This document shows, in pieces, positions 19,401-32,409 of a stretch of 64,000 nucleotides of DNA. Where the stretch lies: the NCBI GenBank assembly GCA_905221605.1, contig CAJNDS010002711.1, forward strand, positions 1 through 64,000. The letters run 5' to 3'. The translations under genes and the position numbers were made by a program. Positions within the stretch are counted from its first letter, which is position 1, and each line of letters opens with the position of its first letter. The DNA comes from Symbiodinium natans (Eukaryota; Sar; Dinophyceae; Suessiales; Symbiodiniaceae). Below the pieces are notes generated by a model. The model worked only from the letters and a program-made list of their open reading frames with translations. It made no database searches and was not told where the DNA came from.

Positions 19401-20654
19401 GTTCTAGGGTGCCCTCGGAAATCTGAGAGCTCCCGGCTTCCCAGCGTGTCGAGACCTCTGTCGGCCCCAGGGTTTAGGGTTTAGGGTTTAGGGTCTAGGG
19501 ACCATCTCTGGGGTTTGGCACGCGCTCTCTGCTGGCAGTGGGGTTTGGGGTTTAGGGTGAATTTGGGGGGGGGGGGGGGGGGTGGGGTTTAGGGTTCACT
19601 AGGAGCTAGGGGGTTTGGGGTTTAGGGAAAATTCGGGGGTTTGGGGTGACTTGGCTTTGGGGTTTGGAGTTTGGGGTTTGGTTGTTTGCAGCGTAGGGTA
19701 GTCTCATTCACTGGGTGTACACCAACAGTGCCCACTCCGCAGGGAACTAACGAGGTCAATCGGTGGGGGCTTTGGGTTGAGGACTTAAGGGGCTGCATTG
19801 CCTTAGGAAGAAGTGCCCAAAAGCCCCGAACCTCCCATAGCGGCTAGAAAACAACCCACCACACGCAATCTGATTTCAACCCAACGAAGTTGGCCCCGAG
19901 CCCTATGCAATCTTTGCTTTTTGCTGCCGGGCTGCTTCAGCAAGCCGGGGTAAGTAAGCTTCCCAGTATCGATATTCGACTCTCTTTGTTGAACCCGGAG
20001 TAAACCCTGCAAAACCTAACCGCCCCAACCTTTCACAGCTGGGGGGAGGGGGGCGCAGCCGCGCTTAGAGCTTCGAAGGGCTTGCGTCATCGGCCCGAAG
20101 AGAGCTGAATCATGTGATCCCAATGTACAGTGTGTGTATTTCCTGGAAGCGGGGGCCACCCTGATATTCCCCCAAAATAATGCAGTCCTTCTTCTTGGAA
20201 CCACCCTATGTGGCACCCTTTTTTCGGAGAACTCCCACGTTACGCTTCACTTGCTCCCTAAAAAGCCTAGGCCCGTAACCCCTGAGCCTTAAGCCCTTTT
20301 TGAACCAGGTCTTTCTCTCTCTCAAGCACGCGGTATGAGACTAGTGCACGCAGCAGTCGAACTCAATCAAACTCAGAAGGCACACCAGGTCATTCAAGCC
20401 CGCATTCTAAACCCTAAACACCCTGAACACCCTAAACAACCTACACCCGAATAGACACCCTCACCCTGCACACCCTAAACACCCCGAATCCTAAACACAC
20501 AAAACCCTAGACACCCTAAGCCCCAAACACCCTAAACCCTAAACACCCTTAATACCCTAATCCTCTGAGCTTCCAACATGCGTCCAAGGCCTGATTTCTC
20601 AATGCGCCGCCCTGATAGATGGGGCAGCATGGGGGTCAAAAGGCTGGCCTGGGT

Positions 20655-20833
20655 AGGGTTTAGGGTTTAGGGTTTAGGGTTTAGGGTTTAGGGTTTAGGG
20701 TTTAGGGTTTAGGGTTTAGGGTTTAGGGTTTAGGGTTTAGGGTTTAGGGTTTAGGGTTTAGGGTTTAGGGTTTAGGGTTTAGGGTTTAGGGTTTACAGTT
20801 TAGGGTTCAGGGTTTAGGGTTGGGGGTTTTGGT
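20655..20833 (+). repeat. TTTAGGG array, about 25 units
   Basis: The longest nearly perfect TTTAGGG run in the window, with a few variants at its right end (TTTACAG, TTCAGGG). It is interstitial: unique sequence continues on both sides. Confidence 0.95.
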
Positions 20834-21159
20834 TTAGGGACCTTAGGTGGTGTAGAAGGTTGGGGGGTATCACCTATCACGAAACCCTTGCAGGCGCGGG
20901 CCAGAGGACGAATGCCTCAGGATATTTTCTCAGTTTCGCGTTCACCTCATAGGGCCTTAGGGTTTAGGACGCAGACCCGTGTGTGTGTGTGTGTGTGTGT
21001 GTGGGGAGGACAGAAGCATGAAGTCGAAGCACAACCTTGTACCTGGCGGCCAGTTCGAAAAAGCACCTCCCCCAAACGAAGGTTCAGGTGTTTTTTGCTT
21101 TAACCCTAACCCTTAACCCTGAACCTCGTACCCTAAATTGGGCTTTAAAGTTTAGTCCT

Positions 21160-21265
21160 GTAAGAAACCAAAATGGCGCCAGCCTCGCCTTCGTCTCGGG
21201 CGAGATCTTTGGCACGAACAAGTGCGGCGTCACACTCTCCAGATACCACCGGAAGTCCTACGAAA
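21160..21265 (-). CDS. Isolated possible exon, strand uncertain
   Basis: GC3-rich open sequence. On the minus strand it reads RWYLESVTPHLFVPKISPET; on the plus strand an equally open frame reads GASLAFVSGEIFGTNKCGVT. I prefer minus because all identified genes in the window are minus. A family C mobile element begins just beyond it (21304-21378). Confidence 0.3.
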
Positions 21266-21303
21266 CGTGGGGGGCTGATCTAATTTGGGGCTTACGAGAA
21301 TCA

Positions 21304-21378
21304 GGGGCCGCTAGTAGAGGCCCCCAAATAGTAGCATTCCCTTTCAACAAGGACCCCAGCAAGGTACCCCCAATTTTG
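21304..21378 (-). mobile_element. Family C element, reverse
   Basis: Reverse-orientation copy: GAGGCCCCCAAATAGTAGCA, TTCCCTTTCAACAAGGACCC, then AGCAAGGTACCCCC. Confidence 0.5.
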
Positions 21379-22448
21379 GAAACCCCCAAACCATGTTTCC
21401 GGAAAGTTCTCTCTCATGGCTTAGCTTAGGGTCTCCAAAAGGGGCCACGATTTCGAACCCCCTCCCATGCCTCTGTTCCAGCTGTTTCAAGGCCCTTTTG
21501 CATCCGGGCTTGGGGAGTCGGCCTGGAAGGGTTACCCTAAACCCTCAACCCTAAACCCTAAATCTTGGTTTCTTGCAGAGGGGGTCCTTGCACTGGAGCT
21601 TCTCGCGCAGCTTTCGGCGAGGCTCGAGGTCCCCGATGGGCAAGCTGGCAGGCCTTTAGTCTGTCAGGGCTTGTGGGGGGTTATGGGGTTTGTAGGGTTT
21701 ATCGGGTTTGGGTTTGTCGTGGCTGAAAGGGAGTATAGCTTTCAGCGGGTTTAGAGTTTTACAGGGTTTGTAGAGTGTAGAGAAGGCTTTCTTCGCCTCC
21801 TGCACGGCTGGGGCGACTCCACATCGCTGGGACGTCCACGAGCGCTGCGCAATATGCAGACAAAACTTGACTGTTATGGGTCGATTTCGGGGTTCTCTCG
21901 CTATTTCTCAAATCCAGGGGGTGGTGCCACATGAGCAGCCTTTGTTGTGATAGTAGGTCTCATGATAAGATGTGCATCGCGGACACGGCGATACCTGGAA
22001 GACGTGCATTGGCTGCGAAAACCTCTGACCTTCCGCCAATCTGAGGGTGAAGCAAACCGTACGTGCCCCACAGCAGAACCCAAGTGTCGCCCACTTTTGC
22101 CCGTCTTCACACTTTTTTGCCCTAACCCTAAACCCTAAACCCTACACCCGAGATTTCGGCTTTTGGGACTCAGAAGCGCCCTTCACTGTGCCCCGTGGAA
22201 CGTGGCGGAGTGCCCTCAAAAAGACACCCTCTCTCTCCTAGCCTCCCCCCACTTCAAGGGTTCATTTTAGGGCTTTTAAGGTTTCGGGTTCTTTTCACCC
22301 AGAGGGCCCATCCGCAGTTCTATTTCTTCTAGAATTAGGTACCCACAAAACCCTATTTTGTATGGTTTGTGGTACCTTCCATAATGGTACTACAGAGGGA
22401 CCCTCCTGGTAACCCCAACTATAAGTCCACTTATAACCTACTTAGAGG

Positions 22449-22509
22449 ACTTGGGGGGCTTCTGAGTGCAGCGATATGATTGGGGTTAGAAGTACCCTGA
22501 ACCTCCAAG
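22449..22509. mobile_element. Possible CTTGG/CCAAG element
   Basis: CTTGGGGGGCTTCTGAGTGC at the left, GTACCCTGAACCTCCAAG at the right. The right arm matches the element at 45686. The left arm pairs poorly. Confidence 0.35.
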
Positions 22510-22880
22510 CACTGAGGACCCAGGCAATGGGCTCGACGCAAACTGAACGAGAGACTTGTACTCGTCCATCCAGACCTGGCAGGGCGCTTACGATTCTTTT
22601 CTTTGGTGCGATTGCTACTGCCAATGCTGATGCACTGTGATTGCTATGACTTGTATATATATATATACGTACATATATATATATATACATATTACCTATT
22701 GTTTCAAAGTTACAGGCCTGTAATTGCTGGTATGTTGGGCTTCGCTGGGTGACTCGAATCGTTGAAGTGCTACATGCCCATGAGGAGGACCGTGCCCACC
22801 CAACGACCCGACTCAAAACCTTGTCAGGCTGAAGCTTCGATGCAGAGGCCGCTTGGTTCACGCATGTTCACACTTCCAAA

Positions 22881-22953
22881 GGTTTAGGGTTTAGGGTTTA
22901 GGGTTTAGGGTTTAGGGTTTAGGGTTTAGGGTTTAGGGTTTAGGGTTTAGGGT
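22881..22953 (+). repeat. TTTAGGG array, about ten units
   Basis: Clean 7-bp units, bounded by unrelated sequence on both sides. Confidence 0.95.
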
Positions 22954-23771
22954 GTGTGGCACACATGGGGCATCATACAACCTATGCATTTTTTCAAGAC
23001 AACCTGCTGCGTGCAATTCAATTGGCGAGTGCTTGCCGTCCCAAACTGTTTCCCTCCCATTTTGAGCCTGGCCCATAAAGGCCACAAGTATTAAATCTAA
23101 ATCCACAACAGCGACACCAACGCCGAATAAGACATAGGTGTCTTAAGTGTTGACGTTACTTCGGGGTGTGACATGAAGGTGTTCTTCCGCCGAAAGCTGC
23201 TTAAGCCCTAGGCCCTAAACCGAGGCTCCTGTGCTACACCCGGAGTCACGTATGGCCCTAAACCCTAAACCCTAAACCCTAAACCCTGAACCCTGAACGC
23301 TAAATTTCACCGGCCTCAGCCGTCCGAAGCTTATTTCGTGAGATCTCCTCCCCGGGCACCTTGTACACCTGCCCTGGGCATGTAAGGCTCAGGGGTGATG
23401 GCTGGGGGAAGTCTCGGGCTCAGGGTGTTTAGGGTTTAGGGCTACAGGGGTTATGTTTTGGGGTTCGGGGCTTAGGATTTTTTGAAGGTTTGGGTTTCGG
23501 GTGCACAAGTCTTGGATAGTGTGGGACACTTGTGGCCACTTGCAACCTGCAGAGCTCAGGGGGACCTATGTCTGAAGGACCAATCCCTTCATCGTCAGCT
23601 ACGTTGTTTTTTTTAGGGTTTTGGGTTTTGGGTTTAGGGAAGGACATGTGACAACTCTGAAAAACCGAACCAAGTGGAGTGTTGCTTTCGGCGTGGCAAA
23701 ATCTGACCATGCCAGGTCGATGTATAACGACATCAACCCTAGAAGCGTCGTCAACGAAGTGCTAGGCCTGA

Positions 23772-26700
23772 TCAGCAGTCTTGAATTTCTATAGTGATGG
23801 CGTCATCGCGTGAGCCCTCAGAAAACCACAGCCAAGAAAGGTGTCATCCCGTCAGGCATGCTGTGACTGAACTTGCTGAGACCAGTCCGGAACGGCGCCA
23901 TGCTGGAAAGACCTCATGCCTGCAAGCGAATTACCACGCCAACGTGCGACATGTGCCTATAGGCTTTGCCAGGAAGGGCTCCCGCGAGATTGCTATAACG
24001 GCCGTGCCAGGTGTCATCCAACCGGCGTTTCTCGCACGGCACAATCATGCAAGAATCATGCGAACAAGGTTGCATGAATTCCAGACTTTTCCAAGTCCAC
24101 CAAGAGATTGATGCACGCACAGGCGCCGACAAAGCTGTCTTCAACACGGGGTAGAGTGGGGGGGGGGTCGAAGGGCATCACCATGGATCACCGAACCCAA
24201 GCGTTCAACTGACAGCGTCATCGTGTGGGTTCAAGGAACCCGCAGCCCAACAAATGGTACCATCCGGCGAGGGATGAATGACTCGACAGGGCATGATGCA
24301 TGAAACTGTTTATCCTCTGGTTGGCGTCAAGATGTCCCCACGGCGGTTGACCAGACTCAAGATTACATCATCACTCCTCCCAAAGGACAGTGGTGCTTGC
24401 AACAATTCCACCGTGTCCAGAAGGTCCGGGGCCTACAACGGCCGAAGTATACCGACCGACAATACCTCGGGAGGCATCTTCGACAAGTCGTTAGGCCTGG
24501 TCAGCAGTCTTGAATTTCTATAGTGATGGCGTCATCGCGTGAGCCCTCAGAAAACCACAGCCAAGAAAGGTGTCATCCCGTCAGGCACGCTCTGACTGAA
24601 CTTGCTGAGACCAGTCTGGAACATCGCCATTCCGCAAACACCTCATGCCCGCACGCTAATTTCCGCGCTGACATGCGACTATAGGCTTTGCGAGGAAGGT
24701 TGAAGGGGGGGGGGGGGCAACACATGCTCCTCAGCAATCTCGCACAGCAACAACGGGATTAGGCAGTCATCCAACCGGCGTTTCTCGCATGGCACAATCA
24801 CGCTAGATTCATGCAAACAAGATTGCATCACTTCCAAGTGCCACCAAGGCACCGACACGCTCCGACAACGCTGTCTTGAGTCTTGAAGAGGGCATCAGCA
24901 TGGATCACCGAACGCAAGCGTTTCAACTGACAGCGTCATCGTGTGGGTTCAAGGAACCCGCAGCCCACCAAATGGTGCCATCCGGCGAGAGATGAATGAC
25001 TCGATAAGGGCATGACGCATGAAACTGTTTATCCTCTGGTCCTCTGGTTGGCGTCAAGATGTCCCCACGGCGGTTGACCAGACTCAAGATTACATCATCA
25101 CTCCTCCCAAAGGACAGTGGTGCTTGCAACAATTCCACCGTGTCCAGAAGGTCCGGGGCCTACAACGGCCGAAGTATACCGACCGACAATACCTCGGGAG
25201 GCATCTTCGACAAGTCGTTAGGCCTGGTCAGCAGTCTTGAATTTCTATAGTGATGGCGTCATCGCGTGAGCCCTCAGAAAACCACAGCCAAGAAAGGTGT
25301 CATCCCGTCAGGCATGCTGTGACTGAACTTGCTGAGACCAGTCCGGAACATCGCCATGCCGCAAACACCTCATGCCCGCACGCTAATTTCCGCGCTGACA
25401 TGCGACTATAGGCTTTGCGAGGAAGGTTGAAGGGGGGGGGGGGGGGCAACACATGCTCCTCAGCAATCTCGCACAGCAACAACGGGATTAGGCGGTCATC
25501 CAACCGGCGTTTCTCGCATGGCACAATCACGCTAGATGCATGCGAACAAGACTGCATCAATTCCAAGTGCCACCAAGGCACCGACACGCTCCGACAATGC
25601 TGTCTTGAGTCTTGAAGAGGGCATCAGCATGGATCACCGAACGCAAGCGTTTCAACTGACAGCGTCATCGTGTGGGTTCAAGGAACCCGCAGCCCACCAA
25701 ATGGTGCCATCCGGCGAGAGATGAATGACTCGATAAGGGCATGACGCATGAAACTGTTTATCCTCTGGTCCTCTGGTTGGCGTCAAGATGTCCCCACGGC
25801 GGTTGACCAGACTCAAGATTACATCATCACTCCTCCCAAAGGACAGTGGTGCTTGCAACAATTCCACCGTGTCCAGAAGGTCCGGGGCCTACAACGGCCG
25901 AAGTATACCGACCGACAATACCTCGGGAGGCATCTTCGACAAGTCGTTAGGCCTGGTCAGCAGTCTTGAATTTCTATAGTGATGGCGTCATCGCGTGAGC
26001 CCTCAGAAAACCACAGCCAAGAAAGGTGTCATCCCGTCAGGCATGCTGTGACTGAACTTGCTGAGACCAGTCCGGAACATCGCCATGCCGCAAACACCTC
26101 ATGCCCGCACGCTAATTTCCGCGCTGACATGCGACTATAGGCTTTGCGAGGAAGGTTGAAGGGGGGGGGGGGGGGCAACACATGCTCCTCAGCAATCTCG
26201 CACAGCAACAACGGGATTAGGCGGTCATCCAACCGGCGTTTCTCGCATGGCACAATCACGCTAGATGCATGCGAACAAGACTGCATCAATTCCAAGTGCC
26301 ACAAGGCACCGACACGCTCCGACAATGCTGTCTTGAGTCTTGAAGAGGGCATCAGCATGGATCACCGAACGCAAGCGTTTCAACTGACAGCGTCATCGTG
26401 TGGGTTCAAGGAACCCGCAGCCCACCAAATGGTGCCATCCGGCGAGAGATGAATGACTCGATAAGGGCATGACGCATGAAACTGTTTATCCTCTGGTCCT
26501 CTGGTTGGCGTCAAGATGTCCCCACGGCGGTTGACCAGACTCAAGATTACATCATCACTCCTCCCAAAGGACAGTGGTGCTTGCAACAATTCCACCCTGT
26601 CCAGAAGGTCCGGGGCCTACAACGGCCGAAGTATACCGACCGACAATACCTCGGGAGGCATCTTCGACAAGACGTTAGGGCCTGGTCAGCAGTCTTGAAT

Positions 26701-27535
26701 TTCTATTGTGATGGCGTCATCGCGTGAGCCCTCAGAAAACCACAGCCAAGAAAGGTGTCATCCCGTCAGGCATGCCGTGACTGAACTTGCTGAGACCAGT
26801 CCGGAACATCGCCATGCCGCAAACACCTCATGCCCGCACGCTAATTTCCGCGCTGACATGCGACTATAGGCTTTGCGAGGAAGGTTGAAGGGGGGGGGGG
26901 GCACATGCTCCTCAGCAATCTCGCACAGCAACAACGGGATTAGGCGGTCATCCAACCGGCGTTTCTCGCATGGCACAATCACGCTAGATGCATGCGAACA
27001 AGACTGCATCAATTCCAAGTGCCACCAAGGCACCGACACGCTCCGGCAATGCTGTCTTGAGTCTTGAAGAGGGCATCAGCATGGATCACCGAACGCAAGC
27101 GTTTCAACTGACAGCGTCATCGTGTGGGTTCAAGGAACCCGCAGCCCAGCAAATGGTGCCATCCGGCGAGAGATGAATGACTCGATAAGGGCATGACGCA
27201 TGAAACTGTTTATCCTCTGGTCCTCTGGTTGGCGTCAAGATGTCCCCACGGCGGTTGACCAGACTCAAGATTACATCATCACTCCTCCCAAAGGACAGTG
27301 GTGCTTGCAACAATTCCACCGTGTCCAGAAGGTCCGGGGCCTACAACGGCCGAAGTATACCGACCGACAATACCTCGGGAGGCATCTTCGACAAGTCGTT
27401 AGGCCTGGTCAGCAGTCTTGATTTCTATTGTGATGGCGTCATCGCGTGAGCCCTCAGAAAACCACAGCCAAGAAAGGTGTCATCCCGTCAGGCACGCTCT
27501 GACTGAACTTGCGGAGACCAGTTCGGCACAGCGCC
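23772..27535. repeat. Satellite array, about 728-bp unit, about five copies
   Basis: Head-to-tail units of 722-729 bp, phased here on CAGCAGTCTTGAATTTCTAT at about 23776, 24499, 25228, 25957, 26685 and 27407. The four central units are almost identical; the first unit and the final partial unit are diverged in the middle. Each full unit has a G run after AGGTTGAA (13, 15, 15 and 12 G), so length changes there. Short frames of 60-110 codons recur in every unit on both strands, but none looks like a known protein and none spans a unit. I see no tRNA, 5S RNA or spliced-leader sequence in the unit. Telomere-like repeats, common elsewhere, are absent from the whole array. Confidence 0.92.
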
Positions 27536-28477
27536 TTGTTGGAAAGACCGCTATCAAGATGCCGCGCCTAAGGACCAGCAACTCCCGACAGCTTTGTCAA
27601 ACACAGGGGTGCGCCGGCTGCGTCGGAGCAAGCTCGAACGTGGCAACTGAAAGAATCGCCAAAACATCAGGAATCTTGCAGGGCACAACAGGGACTACTG
27701 GCACGCTGTCTGATTGGACAGCATCCAGAAAACGACCGTGGTGTTATAGGCTTCGTGATGTTAGGATCAACTTTGAAAACATCCCTTCCTTTGAAAATGA
27801 ACCTTACTAGGGTGTAGGGTTTAGGGTTACTACTACCTTCGCATAGGGTCCTCAAAAGGGCTATGCCTCGCTCTGTGCAGACCTCAGCACCCCAATCCCT
27901 CAAACACAAGCTACCACTTATGATAATACATTTCTACGTTGTCTCATATATTCTTACAACTTACAAGTATGCAACCTTGCTTTTACAGACACACCCCACA
28001 CACACACACACACGAACCAATTAACTAACTAACTCACTAACTCACTAACTAACTAACTTTACTACTCCGTATCGCCAAAGTCAAAGGTAACTCCACCCCT
28101 CGGCACCCGCCTTTCCAGTAGGCGGGTGTGCGGAAAATGTGTCCCACCTCTGGTTTGCGGGCTTTCGGGCCGCCAGGGATTTAGGGACTTCGGCCTTGGG
28201 ATGTTGGGACGTTTGGTTCTTAAAGGCTTGTAGGATTAGTGGGTTTACAGGGCTTAGGTTGTTTCTGAAAGGCTTGTAGGATTCGTGGGTTTACAAGGGC
28301 TTAGGGCTGAAGTCTAAGAGAGCCACTTAAACTTACGGTTGCGCGCTGTGCGCCTGTGTGGGGTTCGAAGGATTAGCAGGATGCAACTTTCTGACCTTCG
28401 CCGTGCTTGCGGTCAGATGGATCATCCCCTGGGGCTACCATGAGGACACGAGGACGGTCACGCCGCGGGTAGCGGGT

Positions 28478-28572
28478 AGGGTTTAGGGTTTAGGGTTTAG
28501 GGTTTAGGGTTTAGGGTTTAGGGTTTAGGGTTTAGGGTTTAGGGTTTAGGGATTAGGGTTTAGGGATTGGGG
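28478..28572 (+). repeat. TTTAGGG array, about 13 units
   Basis: Clean units with two TTAGGG-type variants at the right end, directly following a GCGGGTAGCGGGTAGGG transition. Confidence 0.95.
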
Positions 28573-30328
28573 TGAGGGGACAACGCAGAAAAACAAGAGA
28601 TGCGCGTGTGCGCTTGTGAGCAAGGGCCGCAAGTCCCACATCTCATGGCCGCCGCGATGCCCTTCTGCTCAGCAAATGCTTAGAAGCGGCTTTCTGGCTA
28701 GTGAATCTGGCAGGGCTCAGGTAGGCTGGCATGGAATCTTGTAGAAGTCCAAAAAAACATAGCGCTGCTGCAGTCATAGAACAACTCATACTTGCATGTT
28801 GAAAAGCACACGCATGCATTGTATATCATCGAGGGTATCCATTATAATATCCGTTGAATGTCTATTTCATATTACCATGTACTCCTTAACATATACCACA
28901 CCATACAATCTAAGTACATATGACGAGCTTACAACTCGTATATCTACATATGTCAGGGTCCAACTGTGGCTAACAGCTGCCACTATGACTTGTTATGACT
29001 TGCGCCCGTGCCTCTGAGGGCGGCGCATGAGAGCAGGGGAGATACTCAATGTCACCACCGCACCTTGGGGCCATCGACTGTCAAGCCGACTTACGAGGGT
29101 TTAGGGTTTAGGGTTTAGGGTTTAGGGCTTTAGGGTGACCCAGGAGTAACCTAGGAATAAAAAGGTACCCTTGTGTTTCTCAGCGCCCGGTGCAAGCGAA
29201 AGCACGCGGCACCCAAAGGACTGGGCAGGAAATCCCGCCACAAACGGAAGCCGAACAGGGGAAGAGACTGTCTGGGCAGTTGCTATGGCAAAGCATCCTG
29301 AGGATGATCAGAGTGCATCGCTGTAGGCTGCTGGCTTTGCTTCGTCATATATATATATGTATATGTCTATTTTTTATAATTATGTATCGTATTCATATGT
29401 ATATGTATATATATATACACTGTATATATGAAAATCTAAATACTAGGCAGTTCAGGGCTGCTTCCTACCAATCTTCGAAAGGCCCATGGGTTCGCTGACC
29501 AGGTTATCCGTGATGTTTCTGCAGCACCCTCTCCGAAGACAGGGCGGCCCACTTCGGACCCGGCTGGATTCTCTCTCTCTCTCTCTCTCTCGCGAGAAAG
29601 AAAGACAGGTTCGTACGTGGCCTTTGAAAGGGATAGGGTGACTCATGCACGTTTAAGGTTTACCACGGGCCACAAGGATGTTTCAATCCAAGCTTGAGAC
29701 CTCGCGTTGATTGCATGACAGGCCTACATGCCTACAACCCCTACACAGCCCTGTGGAACAGCCTTTCAGCTCCCTATCTTTGGCCACAGCCACGGATTGA
29801 ACAGGTGGCCTGGTGCGGATTTCTTTGGATGCTGTCATGTCTTCAAGGCATCGCCACAGAGAGTCATTGACACCCTAAACTTAAAAACCTAAACCCTATA
29901 AACCGTACCTTACCTTACCCTAAATCCGAAACTTAAGGCCTCAATTAATCCCCAAACCCCAGAGTGAGGGGCCTTGTGGGCCGACACTCAGAGTCGGATA
30001 TGCAATGACCATGTCACCCTCCCTACATGTGGTGTATCCACCGCTCAGGCCCTGACCAAAACCAGAAAATGAGGCTATGCTCCTTCTTATGAATCTTATG
30101 AATACAATGATGTAATAGAAGAACAATATAACATATCATGAATACATTACTTACTAAGAATTAGCGTGATGCGGCCCTAAACCCCAGACCCTAAACCCTA
30201 AACCCTAAACCCAAGGCACACATCCATGAAAACTCCAACAATGCCGTCGCCAAGAAGAGCCTACCTGAGTCACGGACATCCACGTTCGGAAGCCTTGGTG
30301 GAGCCGTCGCTGAGGGTTTAGTGTTGCG

Positions 30329-30460
30329 TTTAGGGTTTAGGGTTTAGGGTTTAGGGTTTAGGGTTTAGGGTTTAGGGTTTAGGGTTTAGGGTTTAGGGTT
30401 TAGGGTTTAGGGTTTAGGGTTTAGGGTTTAGGGTTTAGGGTTTAGGGTTTAGGGTTTAGG
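30329..30460 (+). repeat. TTTAGGG array, about 19 units
   Basis: Near-perfect run ending in GGGGATCATAGG. It lies downstream (3' on the minus strand) of the GalNAc-transferase-like exon, probably inside its intron. Confidence 0.95.
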
Positions 30461-30553
30461 GGATCATAGGAGGGGGGGGGTGGCTCAAACACATGTCCAT
30501 ATCGGCATTGGACCCCCCAATGATGCTCAAATCGGGACATCTGGGGTTCGAGC

Positions 30554-30601
30554 CAATCTCCATCTCTTCCCCGCCGTAGAGGCGCATCTCCGGGTCGTAG
30601 C
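30554..30601 (-). CDS. Exon of a polypeptide N-acetylgalactosaminyltransferase-like (GT27) enzyme
   Basis: This 48-bp exon encodes YDPEMRLYGGEEMEI. It matches the conserved segment of polypeptide GalNAc-transferases (family form: G-x-YD-x-x-M-x-x-WGGEN-x-E-I-S), part of the Gal/GalNAc-transferase motif near the active site of these Golgi enzymes that start O-glycosylation. Two family positions differ (tryptophan to tyrosine, asparagine to glutamate). The acceptor is CCCAG|G and the donor is GC. Flanking exons were not found; introns here are telomere-repeat-rich and may be long. The motif is specific, but one 48-bp exon cannot show whether the gene is intact. Confidence 0.6.
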
Positions 30602-31582
30602 CTGGGGATCTATTTCGGTAGTGTTTAGGGTTTAGGGCTTCGGGTTTTGGGCATGGGGTGTAGCCTGGCTTCGCCGCTGAGACTTGTGAAAGCTCGATCC
30701 CTACACAACATCCCTTCTCTATAGGTGGACCAACAGCAACCAGAGAACCCCCTTTGTTTTTCTTGCAACAGAGACATCCTGAACCCGGAACCTTGAACCC
30801 TAAAGCCTGAAAACTGAACTCTAAACCCTGAACCCCCTAACCTCAGCCTAAGCCCCTTTCTTTTCTTCATGGAGTCCAACAAATGGGGAATGAGGACACC
30901 ATGTGTGTGTGTGTGTCTCAGTCAGTCAGTCTAAGACTTCCTCTCGGGGGTGTACCCCCCACCCCTTTTGTAAGGATTGTCTGCTAGTGCAAAAGGTACC
31001 CATGCCGGGAAAAACCGTACTTTTTGGAGCAGCCCACATCCACCCACCTCGAGGACCCTAAACCCTAAATCCTAAACCCTAAACCCGTTGGCAAGATGAG
31101 TGCTCTGCTGCCTGAGACATCCTTCCAACAGCCCTGCTCCACCGGAATCCAAGCCATGTGTAAGAGCCCCTGTTTTGCTCACAGATGGGTCGGGAGCGAG
31201 GGCGGAACTCTGTGACTGCACATGTTGTCTCTCCAGCCTGGCTTGCGGATGTAAACCTAAGAAATGCCTCCCCAGATTGAACCCCGCAGCCTCACCTGTA
31301 GGCCCTAAACTTAAACCCTAGGGAAGCGACCCAAAAGGGAGAGTTGTAGTGAGGAAACTCGAGGATGAGGGCTCCATAAGATTCAACAGACTTTCCGGCT
31401 TTGTTTGGGGCTGGCTTTCGAACCAAGCGAAGCTGAAACGAATTGCGGGCGAACTACCTACCTGCGCGGCCTGCGCGGAGGGGAGATTTTCGGTCGATGC
31501 TTGCTGACACCAAGGCAAGCTGCCATACAACTTGAGTCTCTACTTGGATTCGAAGTTGAGGAATAAGTAACTGCAAACAGGC

Positions 31583-31665
31583 TAAACCCTAAACCCTAAA
31601 CCCTAAACCCTAAGCCCTAAACCCTAAACCCTAAACCCGAAACCCGAAACCCTAAACCCTAACGG
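31583..31665 (-). repeat. CCCTAAA array
   Basis: Ten to eleven units with CCCGAAA and CCCTAAG variants. Confidence 0.92.
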
Positions 31666-32284
31666 CTGCATAAGCCTGCCCCCGACGTCAGCTGCGGTGC
31701 CCGAGCTTTGGGGCAAAGAACGCACCCTCCACATTGTCAGGACTCTTAGCTGCTCAAGAAAGCACTGCCCAGACATTTCTGGTTTTTTTGCTTTCTTTTT
31801 TTGGGGGTGGGGGGGGGCAGGGGGGTGGGGGGGGGTTCTTAAGCAAATAGTAGGTATTAAGTGGGATACCAGGGTCAGTGTAAATTTCTCATGTTGCCCC
31901 TTTCAATCTGGCCACGGAACAGGTGCTTAGGCTACCCCATTTCGGGCCAATGAGTTTCCCTGGCTTGTGCTCCCAGTGCATAGAGAGGAGCCAGAATTCT
32001 TGAGCAGAAGCGGATAGAAGCCCCAGACACGCACGGCTTGACATGGCACTTTCGAGCAGGTGGAGAAGTAGCCAGCACCAAGACACGCCAAGTGCTCCCT
32101 ACAACTTGGGCTCAGAGAGTCCCCCCTTTGTAGGAATCCCTTAGTAGTAGCAACTACGGTAGCATGGTAGGCTCAGGGTTCTTACCCTGAACCCTAAACT
32201 TGGGACCCTAAACCCTAAACCCTAAACCCTGAACCCTAAACCCTAAGCCCTAAGCCCTAAACCCTAAACCCTAAAAGGAAGGCC

Positions 32285-32356
32285 CATGGATCTCAAGTGT
32301 CGACGCTTGTGCTCCAACTTCTCACATGCCATGGCAGCTCTTGGTTCCTCGTCGGA
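32285..32356 (-). CDS. Isolated exon, charged helical peptide
   Basis: Minus-strand open stretch SDEEPRAAMACEKLEHKRRH after a TCAAG acceptor, rich in charged residues and alanine. It lies between CCCTAAA (32200-32275) and TTTAGGG (32385-32410) tracts. No family is recognised. Confidence 0.35.
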
Positions 32357-32409
32357 CTTGAGATTGCAGCAAGGCAAGAAGAGGGTTTAGGGTTTAGGGT
32401 TTAGGGTTT

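Larger units (their letters stand above)
18430..23760. other. No gene identified apart from one possible exon
   Basis: Telomere-like tracts (18747-18787, 19225-19400, 20655-20833, 22881-22953), G runs (19565-19583), a TG microsatellite (20980-21003) and an AT microsatellite (22655-22688). A plus-strand stretch at 21576-21665 follows a good acceptor (TTCTTGCAG) and reads LALELLAQLSARLEVPDG; its strand disagrees with all other genes. Confidence 0.55.
27540..30550. other. No gene identified
   Basis: The first 260 bp are a diverged continuation of the satellite flank. Then come a TAAC-type tetranucleotide tract (28020-28060), a 30-bp duplication around TTGTAGGATT (28228 and 28272), AT microsatellites (29345-29430) and a CT run (29572-29592). 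Minus-strand frames near 30310-30235 (LPNVDVRDSGRLFLATALLE) are open on both strands and undecided. Confidence 0.5.

Noticed and set aside
24923-27449. Short proteins of 60-110 residues repeated in every satellite unit
   Set aside because: They occur on both strands in several frames, match no family, and are copied only because the DNA is tandemly repeated.
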